From Methylotenera sp. L2L1 (GTDB taxonomy: Bacteria; Pseudomonadota; Gammaproteobacteria; Burkholderiales; Methylophilaceae): a stretch of 64,000 bases of DNA. The DNA lies in assembly GCF_000744605.1 (NCBI RefSeq), contig NZ_JQMG01000001.1:310001-374000 (forward strand). The letters run 5' to 3'. A program made the position numbers and the translations under genes. Under the pieces are notes generated by a model. The model was not told the DNA's origin. It did not search any database and saw only the letters and a list, made by a program, of their open reading frames with translations. Shown in pieces: positions 49,695 through 57,323 of this stretch (position 1 is the stretch's first letter; every line of letters starts with the position of its first letter).

Positions 49695-50435
49695 CTATGC
49701 ATTAGATAAATAAAACTCCATTTTCACACCGGCTAGCTCAATCACATCATGGTCAGCCAAGGCGCGTGCCTGTGCACCAGTAGGAACGCCATTAACAACA
49801 GGCAAAACCTTACCTTCTACATGCGTAATAAAATAGCCACTAGGTCGCTTTGTAATCACGGCAACCTGCACGCCTGTTTTGCCCAAAGTGGTCAGTGCTT
49901 TATTCAACACAAGCTCTCGCCCGCTACTGGAGCCATTTAACACCTGTATCTTACCAATTAAAGCCGGCTTAATGTTAGCATCAAGATTAGATTGTGCATT
50001 TGAAAAATGCGATGTTGCTGTATTTGGCGATGCTGATGAAGAAGCATGTACCGGTTCTGAATCAGATAAAGATTGGCGTTGCCTAGTAGCAAATGCAGAA
50101 GGATGAACCATCATCGTCTTCTCAAATGCCGAAGTTGCAATAGACGTTGCATCAGCGAGAAATGTTAGATGGAATCGACCTAACTCAATCACATCTTGAT
50201 TTTTTAAGAGCTGCTTTTTGAGTGCCGTATTATTTAGCCGAGTACCATTGGTGCTATTGAGATCTTCAACAAAAAAATCATTTCCATGTTTTAGTATCAC
50301 GGCATGATCACCACTGATGGCTAAATTATCAAGGTGAATGTCGTTCGTAGATTTACGGCCAATACTGGTTTTGGGTTGGCTCAATGTATATTCATTTAAG
50401 TATGAGCCGTCTAGGGTAAGAATAAGCTTTGCCAT
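49695..50435 (-). CDS. FHA domain protein
   Basis: A 246-residue cytoplasmic protein with an N-terminal FHA domain (GRKSTNDIHLDN, SGDHAVI, DLNSTNGTRLN), which binds phosphothreonine, a Ser/Ala-rich linker, and a second, degenerate FHA-like domain (about 155-245). The first domain keeps the phosphate-binding Arg, Ser and Asn. It lies 11 bases after the PP2C phosphatase, implying a Ser/Thr phosphorylation circuit, but no kinase gene is here. Confidence 0.88.
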   Translation of the reverse strand: MAKLILTLDGSYLNEYTLSQPKTSIGRKSTNDIHLDNLAISGDHAVILKHGNDFFVEDLNSTNGTRLNNTALKKQLLKNQDVIELGRFHLTFLADATSIATSAFEKTMMVHPSAFATRQRQSLSDSEPVHASSSASPNTATSHFSNAQSNLDANIKPALIGKIQVLNGSSSGRELVLNKALTTLGKTGVQVAVITKRPSGYFITHVEGKVLPVVNGVPTGAQARALADHDVIELAGVKMEFYLSNA

Positions 50436-50446
50436 AATCTATCCTG

Positions 50447-51286
50447 TTACTTTAACCAACCAACAAAATTATCATACCAAGTATTTTTATCATCATAAGA
50501 ACGATTAACTTTAGCTAGTATGACAGAAATATTGTCGTTACCACCATGTTCATTAGCCAACCGCACTAACACATCCGCTGCGCTGGTTAAATCCAGCATA
50601 TGATGATTAAGCGCTGATTGTATTAACTCGCCATCAACCAGATCACTCAATCCATCAGAACAAAGTAGATAAACATCACCCACCTCAACATTAAATTCAT
50701 TCAGCTCCAGCTCAACTTCCGGATCTGTACCTAAAGCTCTCATCACCAGATTTTTATGGGATGAATACTTAGCCTGCTCAGGCGTAATAACACCAGCCCT
50801 AATCTGCTCTTGAAGCAAAGAGTGGTCTTCAGTTATTTGCACTAAACGCTGGTTTCTTAATCGGTATATTCGTGAGTCTCCAATATGCCCAACTAACAAC
50901 TGGTTATTAATGAACAACCCCAACGCTAATGTCGTCCCCATACCTGCACATTGCGAATAGGTTTGTGATGCATGATAGATAGATGCATTTGCATAAGCAA
51001 CAGCATCTATCATTAGCTTTTTTAATATCTCTTTATTTAAAACAGGTCGATCAATATCTGGCAGTACATAGTGAGAAGAGTCGGAGCCTAGCGCTTCTTT
51101 TAGTTCTGCAGTAATACTAAGTACGGCCATTTCACTCGCCACTTCGCCTGCATTGTATCCACCCATACCATCAGCCAGAATGACAAATCCGATACTAGCA
51201 TCACTGGCTATCGCATCTTCATTATGGCTGCGTAACAATCCAACATCGGTTAAACGAACGATATCTAGGGCTTCACTTAAATCCAT
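50447..51286 (-). CDS. PP2C-type serine/threonine phosphatase
   Basis: A 279-residue Stp1-like phosphatase, with all metal motifs: RSHNEDA, ADGMGGYNAGEVAS, GMGTTLAL, VGHIGDSRIYRL, CSDGLSDLVD and GGNDNISVI. Its predicted job is removing phosphate from Ser/Thr in proteins such as the FHA partner's ligands. No eukaryotic-type kinase gene lies in the window, so the kinase must be elsewhere. Confidence 0.94.
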   Translation of the reverse strand: MDLSEALDIVRLTDVGLLRSHNEDAIASDASIGFVILADGMGGYNAGEVASEMAVLSITAELKEALGSDSSHYVLPDIDRPVLNKEILKKLMIDAVAYANASIYHASQTYSQCAGMGTTLALGLFINNQLLVGHIGDSRIYRLRNQRLVQITEDHSLLQEQIRAGVITPEQAKYSSHKNLVMRALGTDPEVELELNEFNVEVGDVYLLCSDGLSDLVDGELIQSALNHHMLDLTSAADVLVRLANEHGGNDNISVILAKVNRSYDDKNTWYDNFVGWLK

Positions 51287-51343
51287 TTCATATGCCTTGA
51301 CGGATCACATGTGCCACAAAGCAACTTAACATCATCGCTTAGA

Positions 51344-51898
51344 CTAACTTCTCGCGGCTCTAACCTCAACTTCACGCACGTCTGCTGCAAATTTATCTAA
51401 GACGCCATTGATATATTTATGGCCGTCTGTGCCGCCAAATACTTTCGCTAATTCAACACCTTCATTGATCACTACGCGATATGGAATGCTTAGATCAAAC
51501 ATCAACTCACAACCTGATATGCGTAAAATCGCATGCTCTACAGGACTTAGCTCACTAATTGAGCGGTCAATAAAGCCCACAATCTTGCTATCAATCGCAG
51601 TTAAATTATCAGTGACCGCTTGCAACAAATGCTTAAAGTAAGCTTCATCCGCCTTGTTGTAGTCTGGATCATCACGCATGTCGCGCAATACGTGTGATAG
51701 CTCAGACTCGTTTAACATACCGCGATATACCGCTTTCAATACAAGCTCACGAGATTTTCTACGATTCTGACTGCCACTTTTTTTCGCACCACTTCTAGTT
51801 GCGGGCTTTTTATTGGCGCCGCTAGTCGCGTTCGAGTCACTGACACCAGCATCGTTATCCACTACTAAGCTGGTCACTACTGGTTTATTCTCAGTCAT
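51344..51898 (-). CDS. nusB: Transcription antitermination factor NusB
   Basis: RNA-binding antitermination factor for rRNA operons. 184 residues, longer than E. coli NusB (139) because of a Ser/Lys/Asn-rich N-terminal extension of about 45 residues before [15 protein letters not shown]. The conserved [16 protein letters not shown] and [11 protein letters not shown] are present. Its start overlaps the ribH stop (ATGA), so they are coupled as in most proteobacteria. Confidence 0.95.
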   Translation of the reverse strand: MTENKPVVTSLVVDNDAGVSDSNATSGANKKPATRSGAKKSGSQNRRKSRELVLKAVYRGMLNESELSHVLRDMRDDPDYNKADEAYFKHLLQAVTDNLTAIDSKIVGFIDRSISELSPVEHAILRISGCELMFDLSIPYRVVINEGVELAKVFGGTDGHKYINGVLDKFAADVREVEVRAARS

Positions 51899-52344
51899 AG
51901 GGCTTTAACCAAATTAAACATTTCAACCGCCACTTGCGCTGCCTCTGCGCCTTTAATATGCATACGGGCAATCGCCTGATCATCATCTTCTGTGGTCAAT
52001 ACAGCATTTGCCACAGGCACCCCTGTATTTAATTGCACTTCTGAAATACCGCGTGCAGATTCATTTGCAACTACTTCAAAATGATAAGTTTCGCCACGGA
52101 TAATTGCACCCAAGGCAATCAGTGCATCATACTTTTCACTTAATGCCATGTGCTGAAGTATTAACGGTGTTTCCAATGCGCCCGGTACAGTTGCAATAGT
52201 AATCGCATCGCTAGCAACACCTAATTTAAGCAACTCATTTTTACATGCTTCAAGCAAGCCATCACCAATATTGCTGTTAAATCTGGATAGAACAACGCCT
52301 ACTTGCATCCCTGACCCATCTAGGTTTTTCTTAATTTCTCTCAC
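51895..52344 (-). CDS. ribH: 6,7-dimethyl-8-ribityllumazine synthase
   Basis: Penultimate enzyme of riboflavin synthesis. 149 residues with [15 protein letters not shown], the substrate loop [11 protein letters not shown], and [20 protein letters not shown] with the catalytic His. The hairpin at 52391-52429 precedes it. Coupled to nusB. No FMN riboswitch features were recognised upstream. Confidence 0.96.
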   Translation of the reverse strand: MREIKKNLDGSGMQVGVVLSRFNSNIGDGLLEACKNELLKLGVASDAITIATVPGALETPLILQHMALSEKYDALIALGAIIRGETYHFEVVANESARGISEVQLNTGVPVANAVLTTEDDDQAIARMHIKGAEAAQVAVEMFNLVKAL

Positions 52345-52390
52345 GTAATACTTCCTTTAACTTGCATAAACTTAATAAAGCGATATTTTA

Positions 52391-52429
52391 CCGCATATCA
52401 CTAGCATCATAGGTGATATATTCATGCGG
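52391..52429. terminator. Hairpin between MFS gene and ribH
   Basis: Two-part stem: CCGCATATCAC at 52391-52401 pairs with GTGATAT (52413-52419) and ATGCGG (52424-52429), leaving a short bulge. It lies downstream of the MFS gene and upstream of ribH on the minus strand. No T-run follows, so it may be a processing or leader hairpin instead of a terminator. Confidence 0.4.
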
Positions 52430-52455
52430 GTTAAGCTTTAGAAAATTTAGCTTCA

Positions 52456-54081
52456 CTAATGAAACAATATCCACGCTTTTTGTAAGGTGCTATAAATTCC
52501 ATAACTAATTGGGATAGCAACCAACGACCATGCCACAAAAACCAATAAGGGATGATTCTCAGATTGCTGGCTTTCTACTTTATCACTATTTAATTTAACT
52601 GATTTTTCATGCGCCAATTTGCGCTCAGCTTCAAGCTCTGCATCAGTCATATAATGTTTTTCGGCCACAGGTCTTACCAACAAATTACATACAAATCCCA
52701 ACAACAGCAATGCTGCCAGCACATACATAATCACATTGTAAGCCTCGCTCGCCGGCACGCCATGATCCAATTGATAATCACGCAGGTAATTCACAATCAC
52801 CGGCCCCAACACGCCAGCGGTAGCCCAAGCTGTCAGCAGTCGCCCATGAATAGCCCCTACATGCTGCGTACCAAAGATATCAGCCAAGTAAGCAGGTATG
52901 GTCGCAAAACCACCCCCATACATCGTTAAGATAATGCAAAACAATCCAGCAAACACTGCAACACTACCTACCGTGCCTGCCCATGGCGCGGAGATATACA
53001 AAAAGAAACCTAGTGCAAAAAAGATAATGTAAGTACGCTTGCGCCCAAGCGTGTCAGATAAAGATGCCCAGCCAATTCGGCCTAAAATATTAAACAAAGA
53101 AAGTAGCCCAGCAAAGCCAGCGCCAATAGCCGTCACCCGTAGCAACTGATCGGATGAAAGCTCAGCTAATTTCAACTGCTCTCCAATTAATGCACCACCA
53201 AACACCTCTTGTAGCATAGGAGACGCCATCCCGATGACACCGATGCCTGCACTGACATTTAGGCATAACACGGCCCAAAGCAACCAAAACTGTGGTGTTT
53301 TATGTGCATGATTAACATGGACATGACGGTTTGTAATCATGCTATTACCATTATTCAATGGCGGCACCCAACCTTTTGGCACCCAACCAGTAGGAGGTAC
53401 GCGGTAGCATAACGCGCCAATCATCATCGCAATAAAATAGAAAACACCCATGATTGCAAAAGTCTGCCATACACCAACAGAGGTAGGCGTGGAAAAGTGA
53501 GACATCAGTGTATTTGCAAGCGGCGCGCCAATCATTGCACCCCCACCAAACCCCATAATCGCCATGCCTGTTGCCATCCCACGGCGATCTGGAAACCATT
53601 TAATCAATGTAGATACGGGCGAAATATAGCCTAAACCAAGGCCAATACCGCCAATCACCCCAGAACCTAACCACATGAGCCACAACTGATGCGCGTATAC
53701 GCCATAAGCTGACAAAAGAAGACCACCACCCCAACACAACGCAGCAACTGCACCCGCTTTGCGTGGGCCTGCATGTTCAAGCCAATGCCCAAACACGGCG
53801 GCAGAGGTGCCTAAAAAAACAAAGAATAAAGTAAACATCCAGCCCAGATCACTGACTTTCCAATCACAATCTGTCGCAAAAGCGCGCGCCCAGATACTCA
53901 TGGTGTCTGCACATGCAATCGGATCTTTAATCCCAAGCGCTTTAGAAAGAGGTAACCAGAACACACTAAAACCATAGGCCATACCTATAGACAAATGAAT
54001 TGCCAAGGCGGCTGGCGGCACCAGCCACCGATTAAAACTCGGATTAGCTGTGATTCTCTCTTTTGAAAAAAACCCGGTCAT
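52456..54081 (-). CDS. OFA-family MFS transporter with fused small-subunit-like tail
   Basis: A 541-residue, 12-helix major facilitator of the oxalate/formate antiporter (OFA) family: GMAYGFSVFWLPL in helix 1, KWFPDRRGMATGMAIMGFGGGA in the loop 4/5 region, LGRIGWASLSDTLGRK between helices 8 and 9. After the last helix a charged linker leads to one extra helix (PLLVFVAWSLVAIPISYGIY with STLQKAWILF), which looks like the short MFS small subunit usually encoded by a separate gene. The substrate cannot be read; a carboxylate such as formate or oxalate is a family-based guess. Confidence 0.85.
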   Translation of the reverse strand: MTGFFSKERITANPSFNRWLVPPAALAIHLSIGMAYGFSVFWLPLSKALGIKDPIACADTMSIWARAFATDCDWKVSDLGWMFTLFFVFLGTSAAVFGHWLEHAGPRKAGAVAALCWGGGLLLSAYGVYAHQLWLMWLGSGVIGGIGLGLGYISPVSTLIKWFPDRRGMATGMAIMGFGGGAMIGAPLANTLMSHFSTPTSVGVWQTFAIMGVFYFIAMMIGALCYRVPPTGWVPKGWVPPLNNGNSMITNRHVHVNHAHKTPQFWLLWAVLCLNVSAGIGVIGMASPMLQEVFGGALIGEQLKLAELSSDQLLRVTAIGAGFAGLLSLFNILGRIGWASLSDTLGRKRTYIIFFALGFFLYISAPWAGTVGSVAVFAGLFCIILTMYGGGFATIPAYLADIFGTQHVGAIHGRLLTAWATAGVLGPVIVNYLRDYQLDHGVPASEAYNVIMYVLAALLLLGFVCNLLVRPVAEKHYMTDAELEAERKLAHEKSVKLNSDKVESQQSENHPLLVFVAWSLVAIPISYGIYSTLQKAWILFH

Positions 54082-54210
54082 TCTGTAATCTCCACACGCA
54101 TTATTATTTTTTAAATCTAGTTTAATACTCGACTAACGGTATAGTGTAACAAAATGTTATAAATGGCAATTTAGTTATTGTATTTACTTGATACTTATAT
54201 GTTTAAACTT

Positions 54211-54243
54211 TGTCATGAATATGTCATATTAGCGTCATAAACT
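54211..54243 (+). promoter_or_regulatory. Pho box of three 11-bp repeats before phoB
   Basis: TGTCAT, TGTCAT and CGTCAT start at 54211, 54222 and 54233, exactly 11 bases apart, with AT-rich spacers as in the Pho box (CTGTCATAWAW repeats). A TAAACA that could act as -10 lies 9 bases after the last unit. It precedes phoB by about 40 bases, so PhoB should activate its own gene under phosphate limitation. Direct repeat is seen; regulation is established for PhoB. Confidence 0.85.
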
Positions 54244-54281
54244 GATTGGGCTTAAACATTTAAGGCAAATTAATTAAGGAA

Positions 54282-54989
54282 ATGTATATGCCAGCCAATA
54301 TATTAGTGATTGAAGATGAACCAGCAATCCAAGAGTTACTAGCACTCAACATTACACAGGCAGGCCACAATGCGATTCGTGCGCTCAGCGGTGAAATTGC
54401 ACTAGACCTCATGCGTGAAACAGTACCTGATTTAATTCTGCTAGACTGGATGTTACCTGGCATGAATGGGCTTGAGTTAGCACGTAAACTTAAATCGGAT
54501 ACCTATACTAAAAACATTCCCATCATTATGCTAACAGCACGTGGTGAGGAATATGACAAGGTAAGAGGTCTTGAAGTAGGTGCAGATGATTACGTCACCA
54601 AACCATTTAGCCCGCGCGAACTAAATGCACGGATCAAAGCTGTTTTGCGCCGCAGAGCACCGCAAATGACAGATGACCCCATTGAACTTAGCGGCCTGAG
54701 ATTAGACCCAACCACTCACCGTGTTACTGGCAATCAGAAAACCATAGACTTGGGTCCTACAGAATTTAGACTGCTACATTTTTTCATGACTAATGCTGAA
54801 CGCGTACACACACGTAGCCAGCTACTGGACAAAGTATGGGGTGACCGCGTGTTTGTTGAGGATCGTACAGTCGATGTGCATATTAGGCGCTTACGCAATG
54901 CACTATCTGTATCAGGGCATGAAGACCTTATTCAAACAGTAAGAGGTGCTGGTTATAGATTGTCCTCTCAGCACAATCAGACAAACTAG
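54282..54989 (+). CDS. phoB: Phosphate regulon response regulator PhoB
   Basis: A 235-residue OmpR/PhoB-type regulator. Receiver domain with acidic pair in EDEP, phosphorylated Asp 55 in LLDWMLPG and KPFSPREL; winged-helix domain ending VRGAGYRLS with the recognition helix around EDRTVDVHIRRLRNAL. AAGGAAATG-like ribosome site stands before the ATG. Followed 119 bases later by phoR. No pst or phoU genes are in the window. Confidence 0.94.
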   Translation: MYMPANILVIEDEPAIQELLALNITQAGHNAIRALSGEIALDLMRETVPDLILLDWMLPGMNGLELARKLKSDTYTKNIPIIMLTARGEEYDKVRGLEVGADDYVTKPFSPRELNARIKAVLRRRAPQMTDDPIELSGLRLDPTTHRVTGNQKTIDLGPTEFRLLHFFMTNAERVHTRSQLLDKVWGDRVFVEDRTVDVHIRRLRNALSVSGHEDLIQTVRGAGYRLSSQHNQTN

Positions 54990-55108
54990 CGCTCAATTGC
55001 TAATAACGCTCGCGCGGCATAATGTATTAATGTCGCTTTAAAATTTGATGCTTATTTGCAAATCATCGCTATAATCATTCTGATAAAAATAATTGAAAAG
55101 TATGATCC

Positions 55109-56407
55109 GTGATTGATATACGCTGGAAAGCTGGCTTATTTATTTGTGCATTAAGCATTGTGAGCATTTTTTTATGGCTCATCTCTAGCTTGGTGACAGC
55201 CTTAATTGTATTCTCCTGCGGCCTTTTACTTTATGTCATTAACCATGTGTTCTGGATACATGAGTTAAATCGCTGGCTAAAATCACCTGATCTACGCGAG
55301 GTTCCTGAAGGAAGTGGATTGTGGGAGGATGTATACAGCAGCCTATTAAAATATGAACGTAACAACACACTTAAGCAAACCGAATTAAACTCGGCGTTAG
55401 AGCGATTCCAAATTGTCGCGAATGCAATCCCTGACGGACTGGTGATTCTGAGTGCAGCCAATACCATCGAATGGTGTACTTCCCATGCTGAATATCAACT
55501 TGGGCTCGATCTAACAACAGACACCAACCTACCTATTGTCAATTTACTCAGAAATAGTCACTTCATTGCTTATTTATATAATGAAGTTTACGACGAACCT
55601 TTTAAACTTAAAGATGTAAAAAACGCTGAATCAATACTAGAAATTTGGCTGATTCCGCTTGCCACCAAGCAAAAACTACTCATTAGTCGCGATGTGACAC
55701 AAATCGAAAAAGTAGACGCGATGCGTCGAGATTTTATTGCCAACGTTTCACACGAGCTACGTACACCATTGACCGTTGTTGGTGGTTTTATTGAAACGCT
55801 ATCAGATATGGAGGGTGCCATTCCTGACAGCATACGTAGCTACTTTGGCATGATGCAAGACCAAACGACGCGCATGCGGCGGTTAATTGAAGACCTACTC
55901 ACACTGTCACATATTGAAAGCAACACTCAAGCACCTGATAACAATCTGATTAACATGACGATGCTAATGAATATGCTTTTAAATGATGCGAATGCACTAA
56001 GCCAAGGAAAGCATCACATCAGCGCTCAAACCAACCCACACTTTGATTTATCTGGTGCGGTAGATGAGTTACAAAGTGCACTGGGCAACTTAGTAAGTAA
56101 CGCCATCAGATACACCCCTGAAGGCGGTGAAATTAAGATTAATTGGCAACTACGCGACAATCAGGGCATCTTTAGTGTGACAGACAACGGTATTGGGATT
56201 GACCAACAGCATATCCATCGTTTAACTGAGCGCTTTTATCGTGTAGATAGAAGCCGTAGCCGTGAAACTGGCGGTACAGGACTAGGTCTTTCTATTGTCA
56301 AACATATTCTCACCAGACATCAGGCTAAACTTGAAATTACAAGTGAACTTGGTACCGGTAGCACATTTAGCGCTGTATTCCCTAAAACGCGGATCATACA
56401 AAAATGA
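55109..56407 (+). CDS. phoR: Phosphate sensor histidine kinase PhoR
   Basis: A 432-residue sensor kinase with two N-terminal helices (about 6-48), a PAS domain (about 90-200), the phosphorylated His 215 in NVSHELRTPLTV, and ATP motifs NLVSNAIRYTP, DNGIGID and GTGLGLSIVKH. Starts with GTG at 55109; a nearby ATG at 55102 is followed by a stop. With PhoB it responds to phosphate through the Pst system. Its stop overlaps the next gene start. Confidence 0.93.
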   Translation: MIDIRWKAGLFICALSIVSIFLWLISSLVTALIVFSCGLLLYVINHVFWIHELNRWLKSPDLREVPEGSGLWEDVYSSLLKYERNNTLKQTELNSALERFQIVANAIPDGLVILSAANTIEWCTSHAEYQLGLDLTTDTNLPIVNLLRNSHFIAYLYNEVYDEPFKLKDVKNAESILEIWLIPLATKQKLLISRDVTQIEKVDAMRRDFIANVSHELRTPLTVVGGFIETLSDMEGAIPDSIRSYFGMMQDQTTRMRRLIEDLLTLSHIESNTQAPDNNLINMTMLMNMLLNDANALSQGKHHISAQTNPHFDLSGAVDELQSALGNLVSNAIRYTPEGGEIKINWQLRDNQGIFSVTDNGIGIDQQHIHRLTERFYRVDRSRSRETGGTGLGLSIVKHILTRHQAKLEITSELGTGSTFSAVFPKTRIIQK

Positions 56408-57150
56408 GCCCATTCACATCGCAGTTTAAAAGATACAGGCCATATTTACTAAGTGCGCTTATATTTTCTGCATGTGCTTCGAACACTCCGTTTAACAGCA
56501 ACAACAAAACCGTACCAGACCAAAAAGACAAAAGCACTATCAATCAAATCGCTAAAGCAGACATTGATCGCATGGCTGATGTAGAAATTAGAGAAAATAC
56601 ACAAAGCTTGCGCTTACTAATGCTTAAGCTATACAAACGAAATCCGCAGGAATTAAAGAAGAGCACTTCAGATCCAGCTGAAAAAATGATTGATTGGGTT
56701 TTTGATGGTGCGGCACAGCACCACTTTCAATTTGCAGAGATGAATAATCTGGTGATGACAGATGCCATCTTTTTAACGTTCAATCCTGAATACAAGGGAG
56801 ATCGTGTGCTGGCTTTTATTGTTGGCCTGCATACGATGCTATTAAAAGCACACAATGACAAAACTGATTTTTACTTCACAGACAGCATTGATCCACAACG
56901 GGTTTACAACGTTGCACGCAATATAGAAATTGCGGTATGGAAGCTATCCAATGCTAGAGATGATAATGGTGCGCTTTACTTACTTAGCAATGAAATCAAC
57001 GACCATGAAAAGAATTTATCTTTTGAACGTGAATTTGGAAAAATGATTGGTCGAACCGACCTATATGCGATTGCGTTAGCTGAAAAGTCCCAGCGTTTAA
57101 TCTCACGCGTAGTACAAAACCTTGCAACGGCACTATTTCTGCCGTTTTAA
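56404..57150 (+). CDS. Hypothetical lipoprotein (248 aa)
   Basis: I do not recognise the family. The N-terminal hydrophobic stretch ends in IFSAC, a lipobox-like site, so the mature protein (from Cys 25) may be lipid-anchored in the envelope. The rest is helical with no known motif. Its ATG overlaps the phoR stop (ATGA), so it is expressed with phoBR and could be phosphate-related. This link is inference from coupling only. Confidence 0.65.
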   Translation: MSPFTSQFKRYRPYLLSALIFSACASNTPFNSNNKTVPDQKDKSTINQIAKADIDRMADVEIRENTQSLRLLMLKLYKRNPQELKKSTSDPAEKMIDWVFDGAAQHHFQFAEMNNLVMTDAIFLTFNPEYKGDRVLAFIVGLHTMLLKAHNDKTDFYFTDSIDPQRVYNVARNIEIAVWKLSNARDDNGALYLLSNEINDHEKNLSFEREFGKMIGRTDLYAIALAEKSQRLISRVVQNLATALFLPF

Positions 57151-57236
57151 TGGGCTTTTCTAATTAACGGGTTTCTAACTCATTGATTCTTAGCACTGAT
57201 ATTTAACGAGTGCCATCATCCATGCTCACCGCGGCA

Positions 57237-57320
57237 GCACATCTCAAGTAACTAGCAACTGCAATACTTAACGACCTCACTCAAATTGAGATGTGCAATC
57301 CAAATGAGATCGTTAGCTGA
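57237..57320. repeat. Nested inverted repeats between convergent genes
   Basis: GCACATCTCAA (57237-57247) and TTGAGATGTGC (57286-57296) form a perfect 11-bp pair. A second pair, TAACGACCTCA near 57269 and TGAGATCGTTA near 57306, matches 10 of 11. CTCAAATTGAG at 57280 is itself a palindrome. The gap lies between the putative lipoprotein and the FAD dehydrogenase, both ending here. It could form a cruciform or a bidirectional terminator, though no T-run is evident. Confidence 0.5.
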
Positions 57321-57323
57321 CGA

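Noticed and set aside
52345-52455. FMN riboswitch before ribH
   Set aside because: The gap is short and has a hairpin, but not the conserved multi-stem RFN elements.
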